Below, in pieces: positions 1 through 8,150 of a stretch of 64,000 nucleotides of DNA. Position 1 is the first letter of the stretch. Each line of letters begins with the position of its first letter. The notes below the pieces were generated by a model. That model made no database searches and was not told where the DNA came from. It was given only the letters and a program-made list of their open reading frames with translations. Source of the DNA: JBDHTQ01 sp039808765 (GTDB taxonomy: Bacteria; Pseudomonadota; Alphaproteobacteria; UBA2400); NCBI GenBank assembly GCA_039808765.1, contig JBDHTQ010000007.1, forward strand, positions 57,255-121,254, written 5' to 3'. The position numbers and the translations under genes were made by a program.

Positions 1-1316
1 TATCCGGGATGCACATCTCGATGGTCGGGGCCTTCATCTTTATGTTCATCCGCTATACTTTGGCATTTTTTCCTTCTATTGCGCTCCAATATTCAATCAA
101 ATCGATTGCAGCGGTAGGAGGACTGATGACCATTGTTGTTTACACAATGCTGGTTGGATCTCCTGTTCCAGCACAACGATCAGCATTTATGACGGGGCTT
201 GTTTTTGTCGCTATTCTTCTAAATCGACAAGCGCTCACCATGCGGAGTGTAGCTCTGGCCGCTTCACTTATTCTTATCATTTTCCCTGAAAATGTTTTCC
301 ATCCAAGTTTTCAACTTTCTTTTGCGGCGATTACACTTCTGATTTCAGTATATGAAAAGCATGCTCTACAAAATTATGATACACAGCAGATTGCATACAA
401 TAGCCAAACATGGGCGGGCAAAGCGTATACGTACTTGAAAAATCTCATATGGGGCGTCTTTTTTACCTCATTTATTGCCGGGATGGCGACCATGCCTTAT
501 GCGGCTTGGCATTTTCACCGCATTCAACTAACGAGCATCATCGGTAATTTTTTAGCATTACCATTTGTCGGAATATTGGTTATGCCACCTCTTATTTTAA
601 CCTATCCCGCCTCATTTATGGGATTGGATCAATTTACTTTATGGATCATGGGGCAGGGGTTAAAAGGTGTAACACATACGGCTGCGTGGGTGGCACAATT
701 GCCGGGAGCGAATATTTTTATTCCATCGTTTTCAAAATATATTATCATCGGGTTGACTTTTTGTGGCCTCTGGTTTGCTTTGTGGCAAAACATACGGTTA
801 AAAGTGATCGCGGTCGTATTGGCTTTTATATTAGTTGCTCTAATGCCTTTAACATTTAAACGTCCACTCGTGCTTGTCTCAAGCGAAGGGAAGGTGGCCG
901 TACGGTTGCCCACGGATGGATTGCTTTACTCACTTAAAAATTTTCGCGGAATGACAGCACGTGACTGGTCTTTGTCTTTTAATCAAGCACAGCCGCTTTC
1001 AGCATTCCCAAAAAATTCTCAAGCAGTGCGTTGTGACGTTTTAGGCTGTGTGGTGACACAGCCTGTGGCGATTTCAATTGTGAAAAATCCCGTTGCATTT
1101 TTAGAAGATTGTAAAAAAGCAGATATCATCATTGCTCCAAAAGATCGCGTACCAGATTTTTGTCGCACAGAAAAACCCTCTGTTATTGTTGATTATGAGA
1201 TGTTGAAACAGCATGGATCAATTGCAATTCACAGTGATTTGTCGATTGATGTGTCACGCTTATCTTATGCCGCAAGACCATGGAACTCAGGTTACCGATA
1301 TTCTACCCACGAATAG
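1..1316 (+). CDS. comEC: ComEC/Rec2 family DNA-uptake channel, C-terminal part
   Basis: This is the 3' part of a polytopic inner-membrane protein of the ComEC/Rec2 family, which carries single-stranded DNA into the cytoplasm during natural transformation. The frame is open through base 3 and reads SGMHISMVG, the motif that opens the competence domain, so the N-terminus lies outside the window and the ATG at base 9 is not the start. About eight hydrophobic segments fill the first 280 residues. A soluble tail follows, with the VRCDxxGC element seen in alphaproteobacterial ComEC proteins. The metallo-beta-lactamase domain found at the C-terminus of many Gram-positive versions is absent. No other competence gene is in view, so actual DNA uptake is inference. 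Confidence 0.85.
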   Translation, partial: SGMHISMVGAFIFMFIRYTLAFFPSIALQYSIKSIAAVGGLMTIVVYTMLVGSPVPAQRSAFMTGLVFVAILLNRQALTMRSVALAASLILIIFPENVFHPSFQLSFAAITLLISVYEKHALQNYDTQQIAYNSQTWAGKAYTYLKNLIWGVFFTSFIAGMATMPYAAWHFHRIQLTSIIGNFLALPFVGILVMPPLILTYPASFMGLDQFTLWIMGQGLKGVTHTAAWVAQLPGANIFIPSFSKYIIIGLTFCGLWFALWQNIRLKVIAVVLAFILVALMPLTFKRPLVLVSSEGKVAVRLPTDGLLYSLKNFRGMTARDWSLSFNQAQPLSAFPKNSQAVRCDVLGCVVTQPVAISIVKNPVAFLEDCKKADIIIAPKDRVPDFCRTEKPSVIVDYEMLKQHGSIAIHSDLSIDVSRLSYAARPWNSGYRYSTHE

Positions 1317-1328
1317 TCACCAAATACC

Positions 1329-2324
1329 CTAAAGTTGGTGGCGCGAGAAGAAAGCCCAAATTTCATTTTCTGCATGAATGTCCTGATTGATCACAACATC
1401 TTTTTTCCGATATCGTGGTCGTTCCATACCCGGCCAGGCGTGACCGCCATTTACAACCGTATAAGCAAGAACCTCTCCATTTTCAGGGCAACCAGAAAAT
1501 CGATTGGTTACCACGGTGGAATCATCTTCCTGATCAACATCTTTTAAGGCTGTTGTTACGGATTGTGGTGGCAGCGTGCAGCCATTATTTCTCAACCAAA
1601 AATCAATTGTATCAGGAACTGAAATAACTGTGCCGCCACCATATTGGGAATTTCCTAAAGTTGGAATTGTGCCACCATCATAGGGTACGATTGCATCGTG
1701 ATCCCCATTTATCAGCATTATGGGCACTGGCTGTGAAGGGTGGCACTCAGGCACCAAAAATTTTGGAAGATTGCCAATAACGGATGCAAACGCAGCAACA
1801 CGATCGGCTAATTGGCATGCCAGCATTTGTGTAAACATTCCGCCGTTAGAAACTCCTGTTATATAAATTCGCTTCGGGTTAACTGGTGCGGTATCAACGA
1901 GCTGATCTATCATTGCAGCAATAAAACCAGCATCATCTGTTTTATCATCAGGAAAGCGTCCATCATTCCACTGTTTATCCCCAGCATCAGGATAGACAAC
2001 AATAAAGTTATTTTGCTTGGCGAGTTTATTAAAGTGCGATTGTTGAGCGAAATTTGGTCCTGTCCCAAGAGTGCCATGCAATCCTATCACAAGCGGATAA
2101 AGCTTTTTTTGATTGTGATCGGTAGGGTCGTAGATATAGTAAATTCTGTCTGTGCCCGCAAAATTAATGTGTATTTCCCTTAATTGGTGTTGAACAAGAA
2201 GCTGCTGTAGAAAACCTTGTGCATTGGCCGATGTAAACGGCATGCCTGTCAAGAGCAACAAGAGTGCGGTGACGATAATTGCAACGTTAACAGATCGCAT
2301 CCCAAGACCTTTCGCAGAAAACAT
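1329..2324 (-). CDS. Secreted PHB depolymerase/LpqC-like esterase
   Basis: The product is a 331-residue alpha/beta hydrolase of the LpqC / polyhydroxybutyrate depolymerase-like esterase family. A hydrophobic signal segment spans about residues 10-34 and ends SANAQG, so export is likely. The nucleophile elbow is GVSNGG with Ser159. The acid residue is probably in NGDHDAIVPYDGG and the base in VVNGGHAWPGM, giving a full Ser-Asp-His triad. HGTLGTG near residue 83 fits the oxyanion region. The family hydrolyses short polyesters or ester-linked aromatics; the substrate here is unknown. ATG codons at 2324 and 2300 are both possible starts. The gene converges on comEC with only 12 bases between the stops. 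Confidence 0.8.
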   Translation of the reverse strand: MFSAKGLGMRSVNVAIIVTALLLLLTGMPFTSANAQGFLQQLLVQHQLREIHINFAGTDRIYYIYDPTDHNQKKLYPLVIGLHGTLGTGPNFAQQSHFNKLAKQNNFIVVYPDAGDKQWNDGRFPDDKTDDAGFIAAMIDQLVDTAPVNPKRIYITGVSNGGMFTQMLACQLADRVAAFASVIGNLPKFLVPECHPSQPVPIMLINGDHDAIVPYDGGTIPTLGNSQYGGGTVISVPDTIDFWLRNNGCTLPPQSVTTALKDVDQEDDSTVVTNRFSGCPENGEVLAYTVVNGGHAWPGMERPRYRKKDVVINQDIHAENEIWAFFSRHQL

Positions 2325-2683
2325 TCGTATCCAACCATAAAGCGCTTTGCGGAATACACAATGCGAACAATTAGTATGTGGGAATGAAATGGCTGTTGTG
2401 AGATTCTTAGATTTGCTCCAATTGTCGTATAATGTATATTATGGAAAATGACATGGTGTTTAATTGTGCAAGCCTAACTTCACATTATGATGCGATGAAT
2501 GATATTACCATACAAGGTCATGGTTTTGTCCATTCTCGCTGAATGAACATCCTCACTTGCGTAGTGTGTGTCTCACATCAACACGCACTTTAAATTTTTT
2601 TAAATTTCTTTTCAAAAAAAACTTGAAATATTTAAAAAAGATTATGTATTAATGAAAAAAATCTTGCAAAAAAAAGAGGAAAA
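2325..2683. other. 359-base intergenic region, AT-rich
   Basis: No open frame with a ribosome site was found here. The right half (about 2590-2680) is runs of A and T that look like a promoter region for the gene starting at 2684. An isolated TATAAT lies at 2428-2433 on the plus strand without a good -35. No terminator hairpin is visible. Confidence 0.5.
2623..2652 (+). promoter_or_regulatory. Candidate sigma70 promoter for the orphan gene at 2684
   Basis: TTGAAA (2623-2628) and TATTAA (2647-2652) are separated by 18 bases, about 30 bases ahead of the ATG at 2684. The region is very AT-rich, so a chance match is possible. Confidence 0.35.
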
Positions 2684-3385
2684 ATGCCTATTTCACAATA
2701 TTACCCGAATGGAACTACTGACCAAGTTCAAAATTTCTCTGCGATTGCCATTCAAAAGCTTAGCGCTTTAGGACATCGCCATTTCTTGATGTCCGTAGAA
2801 ACATCATTTGCACAATTATTGCGGCATGATCCGAGCTTGCGTTTAGCTGAAGCGTATGATCCATTGAAAATTGAAGATATTCTTAGTGGACAGGCAAGCC
2901 CGCTTTATCCGGAAGATCACCCTTGGTGTGGCGCAATTTGTCTGCATGCTCAAGCAATTGCGATAGCTTTAGGAATGAATGTTGGTGAAGTTTTTATGCC
3001 ATCTGCACTTGATCCGAATCATGTAGGAGATGAGGCAATTAATGGTGTTATGCCGTTGTTTCAATCAGCCGTCAATGGATTTACTCACCTTACAGATCCT
3101 GAAAAAAATGCAGAAATGAGTTTCTTCCCAGAAGTAGAAGTTCTTGATATTTTCAGGGTTGCATTATCATGTCCTGACTACTCAGGAGGGGAGGTTTTGT
3201 TTCCAACAAAAGAGCAAGTTCGCTCCGTTATAACTTTTATAGATCATGCTTTTTTTGATGATGATCGTGGTGATCCTAATACTATGCCTCAAGGTGAAGT
3301 AAAAGATAGATTTCGGCGAGCTTGTCATACATTGATGCAAGCGAGAAAAGACGGCCCTAATTCACCTTTATTTATCTTCCTGTAA
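2684..3385 (+). CDS. Hypothetical protein, 233 aa, no recognised family
   Basis: I do not recognise this protein. It starts at an ATG preceded by AGAGG and a six-base spacer, and the frame stays open for 702 bases. It has no signal peptide or membrane segment. It looks soluble and acidic, with alternating helical stretches (IQKLSALGHRHFLMSVETSF; HAQAIAIALGM) and an acidic patch HAFFDDDRGDP near residue 190. It is a plus-strand gene between an esterase and a small secreted protein and is not part of an obvious operon. It resembles none of the other orphan proteins in this window. It may be a lineage-specific cytosolic or secreted factor, but nothing in the sequence shows a function. Confidence 0.6.
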   Translation: MPISQYYPNGTTDQVQNFSAIAIQKLSALGHRHFLMSVETSFAQLLRHDPSLRLAEAYDPLKIEDILSGQASPLYPEDHPWCGAICLHAQAIAIALGMNVGEVFMPSALDPNHVGDEAINGVMPLFQSAVNGFTHLTDPEKNAEMSFFPEVEVLDIFRVALSCPDYSGGEVLFPTKEQVRSVITFIDHAFFDDDRGDPNTMPQGEVKDRFRRACHTLMQARKDGPNSPLFIFL

Positions 3386-3468
3386 AAATCGCTCTTGTTT
3401 GTCTTCCTTTCTCACGGCATGATGCTCGCACTGAATGCACATTCCGTGCATAGGCGTGGGGAAACATA

Positions 3469-3948
3469 ATGGTTCAATCTGGGCATAAAAATTTGTGCTT
3501 ACGTGCACTAATCCTTACTGTATTTTTTGCAATCGCCGGGGCGATTCCTTGCTTTGCCGGGGATACTATTGCCCTTATCCGCTCGCAGAACGATCCTAAC
3601 CATGATTACACGATTGAAGGTGAGGTGGTAACCATTTGGGAAGATAGCTTTTTGCTTGATGATCAAACTGGTCAAATCGTTGTGGATGTTAAACCACGCA
3701 CTATTCAAGAGTTAAATTTAGCAGGACGGGATTATGTTCTCCTCAGTGGGCGTTACAGTAAAGGCGTTTTCAAGCCTGTGGCCTTATCACAAGGGGCAGG
3801 AAAAGTGACATCTTTTCTCAAAAGCTACGACGAGATGATGCCCCCACTCTCTGACGACGTGGTTAGAAAAAACACGCTTCAACACCGCTTTACGCCGTCG
3901 AGCGTCCAGAGCAGTATTGACGCTAGAGTGCAAGGTGAAAAAAAATAA
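3469..3948 (+). CDS. Small secreted OB-fold (BOF/YgiW-like) protein
   Basis: The product has 159 residues with a signal peptide (residues 8-30, ending PCFAG), so it is probably periplasmic. The mature part begins with a predicted beta-rich stretch: YTIEGEVVTIWEDSFLLDDQTG then IVVDV. This matches the layout of bacterial OB-fold (BOF) proteins such as YgiW/YdeI, in which a GxV..I....F.L.D.TG pattern precedes a short strand. Known members are stress-tolerance proteins that may bind small ligands. The last 60 residues are polar and probably disordered. The gene ends nine bases from the convergent lpxB. Assignment is by pattern only. Confidence 0.6.
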   Translation: MVQSGHKNLCLRALILTVFFAIAGAIPCFAGDTIALIRSQNDPNHDYTIEGEVVTIWEDSFLLDDQTGQIVVDVKPRTIQELNLAGRDYVLLSGRYSKGVFKPVALSQGAGKVTSFLKSYDEMMPPLSDDVVRKNTLQHRFTPSSVQSSIDARVQGEKK

Positions 3949-3956
3949 TCGCGTTA

Positions 3957-5147
3957 TCAGCTAATATGATTGTTTAACGTTCGCAAAACAACATGTGCAG
4001 CCTCTTCACTGGGTTTTAGTGAAGCGTCCGGGGGGGACAACCATCCCCTAACGTTCTGCAGTATCTTTATCTGCTTTCCACGGGCGATGGGATCGTTTAG
4101 AAGTGTATTTATTTCGTGGGCTAAGCGTTCTGGCGTGCAGTTCTCTTGAAGAAGCTCAGGAATAATTCTGTCATCAACCATAATGTTTACGAGGTTTACG
4201 TACTTGGTTTTGATTAACCGCCGATACAATGCGGCCGTGACGGGATGAACTTTATAGGCGACCACAGTCGGCGTATGTGCGAGTGCCAGCTCTAGCGCCA
4301 CTGTGCCAGAGGCGGCAAGTGCGGCTGATGCTGCTTTAAATGCATCGTACTTATCTTCATCCCCTGTGATAACTAAAGGCGGGGTCTTCCAATTTTTAGT
4401 TGCTTTAATTAAGCGATCATAATGATGGGAAATGGTTGGTATCACAACTTTTAATGTAGGATGCTCTTTTATCAGTAGCGCAATCGCCCTTTCAAAATCA
4501 TTCAGAAGATAATTCAGTTCGCTTCGCCTGCTGCCCGGTAAAACCACTAACAAAGTTTGGTCGGGTGAAAGATTAAATTTTGCACGAAAGCGCTCACCAC
4601 TTGCACGCTCAATGCCCGCTTCAACCAGCGGGTGCCCGACAAATGAAGCAGATAGCCCCACACGTTCAAAGTAAGGAGGTTCGAAAGGAAAGAGCGTTAA
4701 GAGGTGTTTGAACAGGGGCTGAATTTTTTGTGCACGATTGGGTCGCCAAGCCCATACTGTTGGGGCAACATAATGAATAAACGGAATACTATTTCGTCCT
4801 TGAAGTTTTTTTGCGACGCGAAAAGAAAAGTCCGGTGCATCAATCGTGATGACCACGTTCGGTTTTGTTTGTTCAATCGCTTGAGCTGTTTGTTGAATAC
4901 GTTTTAAAATAAGCGGAATTTTTGGTAAGAGTTCGGCAATGCCAAACAGGGTTAAATCGCTCATGGGAAAAAGTGAAGAGAGCCCCTCTTCCACCATTCG
5001 TTGTCCCCCGACACCGCACCACGCAAGTGTAATATTTTGATTTTCGCAGGTTTTTTTAAGGCTATGCATCAAGCGCGCCCCAAGCAAATCACCCGATGGT
5101 TCACCTGCGATAAGAAAAATTTTTACAGGCTTAGGTAATTGCTGCAT
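3957..5147 (-). CDS. lpxB: Lipid-A-disaccharide synthase
   Basis: LpxB joins UDP-2,3-diacylglucosamine to lipid X to make the lipid A disaccharide at the inner face of the inner membrane. The N-terminus KIFLIAGEPSGDLLGARLM is the family signature. VGGQRM, HYVAPTVWAWRPNRA, GHPLVE and LPGSRRSEL follow in the expected order, and SGTVALELAL lies in the C-terminal half. I chose the ATG at 5147 (MQQLPKP) over an in-frame TTG at 5162. Either way the gene overlaps the end of lpxI (17 bases from the ATG), implying translational coupling. The length of about 396 residues is normal. It is the last gene of the minus-strand envelope block. Confidence 0.95.
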   Translation of the reverse strand: MQQLPKPVKIFLIAGEPSGDLLGARLMHSLKKTCENQNITLAWCGVGGQRMVEEGLSSLFPMSDLTLFGIAELLPKIPLILKRIQQTAQAIEQTKPNVVITIDAPDFSFRVAKKLQGRNSIPFIHYVAPTVWAWRPNRAQKIQPLFKHLLTLFPFEPPYFERVGLSASFVGHPLVEAGIERASGERFRAKFNLSPDQTLLVVLPGSRRSELNYLLNDFERAIALLIKEHPTLKVVIPTISHHYDRLIKATKNWKTPPLVITGDEDKYDAFKAASAALAASGTVALELALAHTPTVVAYKVHPVTAALYRRLIKTKYVNLVNIMVDDRIIPELLQENCTPERLAHEINTLLNDPIARGKQIKILQNVRGWLSPPDASLKPSEEAAHVVLRTLNNHIS

Positions 5148-5964
5148 CGTGATCAACACCAATCAAAAAAAGACCATATTTTTTACATAAATCCAGCGTT
5201 GTTTCTTGCTCAAGCAAAATGGCTCGTCCTGCCTCTACCGCAATTCCGATCAGGCCAGCCTGATGTGCCTGCTCAACAGTTTCTGGCCCGATTGTTGGTA
5301 AATCAAGCCGTGCGTCTTGTTGCGGTTTGCTCATTTTGATAAGAATGCCGCCGCGGCCCTGTCTTTTTAAAGTGCTTGATCGGCGGATCATTTCTGCAGT
5401 GCCTTCAATTGCTTCAACGGTCAAAATAATCCCTTGTTGAACAATCACCGCCTGACCAACATCAACGGGGGCCAGCGCACTCAATACCGCACATCCACGC
5501 TGAATGTCTTTGCGAATTTCATCGTTTAAAATTGCAGAATCATCGGTAAGTAACCCATGTGGCATTAACAAAGTATGCAAGACATCTTGAGCAGCGATAA
5601 CTTTAAACCCCTCACTTTCAAGCTCTTTTTTAATGACGTTAAGCAGCCCGTCATCGCCGAGCCATGCCAACCCTGCTTTCGCAAAAATTCTTGCGGCACG
5701 CCAATCCGGCCTTAGTTCAGTGAAGGTGGGGCGTTTAACAGATCCGGCAAAAATAATGTCTTCACAGCCTTCTTTTTTGAGCAACCTAATTGTGCGTCGG
5801 GCGGCCCCCAGCCGGGTTTGAGCGTGAGGGTATGCATGAAATATTCCAGCGTCCACTTGACCTTCAAAGGCAATAACAAACGGCCGACGACCTTGTGCCT
5901 CTGCAGCTTCAGCGATTTGAAGGGGTAAGGCCCCTTTCCCAGCTAAGATCCCCAAGCGTCTCAC
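5131..5964 (-). CDS. lpxI: UDP-2,3-diacylglucosamine pyrophosphatase LpxI
   Basis: LpxI hydrolyses UDP-2,3-diacylglucosamine to lipid X and UMP. It is the alphaproteobacterial replacement for LpxH. The 277-residue protein begins RRLGILAGKGALPL and contains the family segments IIFAGSVKRPTF, DWRAARI, LLTDDSAI and GPETVEQAHQAGL. The start is GTG at 5964, supported by GGAG five bases upstream; no ATG fits. It lies directly between fabZ and lpxB. lpxA, which usually separates fabZ from lpxI, is missing: only 47 bases lie between the two. Confidence 0.93.
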   Translation of the reverse strand: MRRLGILAGKGALPLQIAEAAEAQGRRPFVIAFEGQVDAGIFHAYPHAQTRLGAARRTIRLLKKEGCEDIIFAGSVKRPTFTELRPDWRAARIFAKAGLAWLGDDGLLNVIKKELESEGFKVIAAQDVLHTLLMPHGLLTDDSAILNDEIRKDIQRGCAVLSALAPVDVGQAVIVQQGIILTVEAIEGTAEMIRRSSTLKRQGRGGILIKMSKPQQDARLDLPTIGPETVEQAHQAGLIGIAVEAGRAILLEQETTLDLCKKYGLFLIGVDHDAAIT

Positions 5965-6011
5965 ATCTGCTCCAAAAGCACCAATCCCCTCATTCCTTAT
6001 AAGGTTGAGCG

Positions 6012-6464
6012 TTAGGATTCTTTATCCAAAATCATCGCTGAATAAATTGCTTCAGCACATAAAACGCCGTTCACCTTGGCCTCACCTTTAAATTTCCAAA
6101 CATTGCCGCGGCTGCGTTCTTTCACAACGTGAATATGAATTTGATCGCCGGGAACAACTGGCTTACGGAAACGTGCTTCATCAATCGTCATAAAATAAAC
6201 AAGTTTTCCCTCTGCCTCTTTTCCAAGTGTGTGCACAACTAAAACTGCAGAAGTCTGGGCCATAGCCTCAATAATTAAAACACCTGGCATCACGGGTTTT
6301 TTGGGAAAATGGCCCATAAAAAAAGGTTCATTGATGGAGACGTTTTTAACGCCTACAGCACTTTCTCCCGTAACAATATTCTCAACCCGCTCAATCATCA
6401 GAATTGGCGCGCGATGAGGAATCATCTCCATGATGCGTTCAACATCTAAGTTTGTCTCTGTCAT
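6012..6464 (-). CDS. fabZ: 3-hydroxyacyl-ACP dehydratase FabZ
   Basis: FabZ dehydrates beta-hydroxyacyl-ACP in fatty acid elongation and competes with lipid A synthesis for the hydroxymyristoyl-ACP pool, which explains its place among lpx genes. The 150-residue hot-dog-fold protein has IPHRAPILMIERV near the N-terminus, the catalytic His in FFMGHFP and the catalytic Glu in PGVLIIEAMAQ. It starts at an ATG three bases after the lpxD stop, so the two are probably co-translated. Confidence 0.96.
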   Translation of the reverse strand: MTETNLDVERIMEMIPHRAPILMIERVENIVTGESAVGVKNVSINEPFFMGHFPKKPVMPGVLIIEAMAQTSAVLVVHTLGKEAEGKLVYFMTIDEARFRKPVVPGDQIHIHVVKERSRGNVWKFKGEAKVNGVLCAEAIYSAMILDKES

Positions 6465-6467
6465 AAC

Positions 6468-7505
6468 TCAACCTTTTTCACTTTTTGATCGGCTACCTTT
6501 AGCCATTTGTTCAACCATGACATGCTGTCGGAAAAATTGCCGAATGGGAACAGCTGGTGATCCCATCAATTCTTCCCGTGGTGCCACGTCTCTCATGATG
6601 CCGCTTTGAGCGGCTAGGCGCGCACCATCTGCAATCGTGAGATGACCCGCGATGCCAGATTGAGCCGCCATAACAACACCAGTGCCCAATTTTGTGCTGC
6701 CTGCAACACCTGATTGCGAAACTAAAACACATCCAGGGCCAAGGCGAACGTTGTGCGCGATTTGGACAAGATTATCAATAATACATCCTCGACCAATGAC
6801 TGTGTCTGAACCTGCACCGCGATCAATTGTTGTGTTGGCGCCAATTTCAACATCATCCTCAATGATGACACGACCGAGCTGAGGCACTTTAATATGACCC
6901 TTATCAGATAAAGCATAGCCGAAGCCATCCTGCCCGATGCGCGCGCCGGTATAAATGGAAACACGGTTACCGATAATACAATAATCAAGCGTTACCAATG
7001 CGCCAATTCGGCAATCGTTGCCAAGCTTTACACCACGGTTAATAACGGCGTTTGATTCAATCATGCAACGTGAGCCAATCTCAACGTTTGGTCCAATGAC
7101 CGCACCCGCTCTAATCTCGCAACCTGCCCCAATTCTGGCTGAGCTATCAATAATTGCGTGTTCAGAGATTTTATTGCGAACAATTGGCCGGGGAAAAAGA
7201 GCATCGGCGGCCACTGCATAGGCTGCATAGGGATTATCGGTAACCAGCACAGCCATTGATGCAGGGGCGTACTCAAGTGCCTCTGGTCTCGCAAAGCAGG
7301 CTCCAGCATTGCTGGCAATGAACTGATCTTTATACTTACGATTATCAAAGAATGACAAGTCATCCGGGCCGGCAAGGTCTAGCGGTGCTGTTCCTTTTAT
7401 TTCCAGTACGGCGTGTGCCTGCGAGTTCAGTCGTGCGCCTGTCAATAGAATCAGGTTCTTAAGCGGGATGGGACCGACTGAATCAAAAAAACGTGGATCA
7501 GGCAT
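6468..7505 (-). CDS. lpxD: UDP-3-O-acylglucosamine N-acyltransferase
   Basis: LpxD adds the N-linked hydroxyacyl chain to UDP-3-O-acylglucosamine in lipid A synthesis. The 345-residue protein has the N-terminal uridine-binding domain (DLSFFDNRKYKDQF), then a left-handed beta-helix of hexapeptide repeats (about residues 115-300, e.g. IGAGCE, IGPNVE, IGSRCM). The catalytic His lies in NLVQIAHNV and a helical C-terminus follows. Start is ATG at 7505, 46 bases after skp. LpxD normally uses the product of LpxA and LpxC, so lpxA must be elsewhere or replaced if lipid A is made. Confidence 0.95.
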   Translation of the reverse strand: MPDPRFFDSVGPIPLKNLILLTGARLNSQAHAVLEIKGTAPLDLAGPDDLSFFDNRKYKDQFIASNAGACFARPEALEYAPASMAVLVTDNPYAAYAVAADALFPRPIVRNKISEHAIIDSSARIGAGCEIRAGAVIGPNVEIGSRCMIESNAVINRGVKLGNDCRIGALVTLDYCIIGNRVSIYTGARIGQDGFGYALSDKGHIKVPQLGRVIIEDDVEIGANTTIDRGAGSDTVIGRGCIIDNLVQIAHNVRLGPGCVLVSQSGVAGSTKLGTGVVMAAQSGIAGHLTIADGARLAAQSGIMRDVAPREELMGSPAVPIRQFFRQHVMVEQMAKGSRSKSEKG

Positions 7506-7551
7506 ATTTTTTCCGTTTAAAGGTTCTTGTTTTGAAGACTCAACGTAAAGA

Positions 7552-8148
7552 TTATTTCGTTGGTTTAGACAACTTGGAGAGTGCGGGAATGGTTACGGCA
7601 ACCTTGGGTAAATCTTTATTGAGCTGCGCCAAAACAGGGGCTGTGATATCAAATGAAGCTTCAATCACAACAGTTTGTCCGCGATCAAGAACAACATTTG
7701 CACCCCGATTTGAGGCTTCTTGAGCAACGATTTTACCTAAGCTTTGTTTGATAGTCGCAAATGCTTGATTAAAAGCGACATCCAAGGCCTGAGCGCGTTG
7801 TTGGACTTTTTCTTGTACAGCGCGAACTTGTGTTTCAAAATCAGTGCGCTTCTTTGCAAAATCCTCGGCCGAAAGCTTGGCACGTTGTTCTTGCAAAGAC
7901 TTCTCATTTTCACGTAGCTTTTGCTCATCAGCAGTTACTTCTTTTTGGTACGTCTGACGCTGGGCTGCCAACTGATCTTTAACGCTTTTTGCGGCTAAAG
8001 ATTCTTGCATGATTTTTTGCATATCAACCACAGCAACGACAGCAGGCGCAAATTTTCCTTCTGTCGCGGGTTGTGGCTCTGCTGCAAAAGCAGAAACGCT
8101 TGCAAGAAGAGACGCAGAAAGGATAATCGTTGTAATGATTTTACGCAT
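7552..8148 (-). CDS. skp: Periplasmic chaperone Skp/OmpH
   Basis: Skp holds unfolded outer-membrane proteins in the periplasm and delivers them to the Bam complex. The 198-residue protein has a signal peptide (MRKIITTIILSASLLASVSA, cleaved near AFAAEP). A Val-Val-Asp-Met strand starts the trimerisation core, and a long charged helical hairpin (about residues 55-130, rich in Q, E and K) makes the tentacles. The ribosome site GAGG lies inside the last codons of bamA, only a few bases upstream, so expression is coupled to BamA, its functional partner. Confidence 0.92.
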   Translation of the reverse strand: MRKIITTIILSASLLASVSAFAAEPQPATEGKFAPAVVAVVDMQKIMQESLAAKSVKDQLAAQRQTYQKEVTADEQKLRENEKSLQEQRAKLSAEDFAKKRTDFETQVRAVQEKVQQRAQALDVAFNQAFATIKQSLGKIVAQEASNRGANVVLDRGQTVVIEASFDITAPVLAQLNKDLPKVAVTIPALSKLSKPTK

Positions 8149-8150
8149 TT

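Noticed and set aside
1318..1340. Possible hairpin CACCAA/TTGGTG between comEC and the esterase gene
   Set aside because: Only six pairs with an eleven-base loop and no T-run; too weak to call a terminator.
2390..2423. Possible third, decayed copy of the hairpin element (AGATTTGCTCC)
   Set aside because: Only the last ten or so bases resemble the tail and there is no hairpin upstream.
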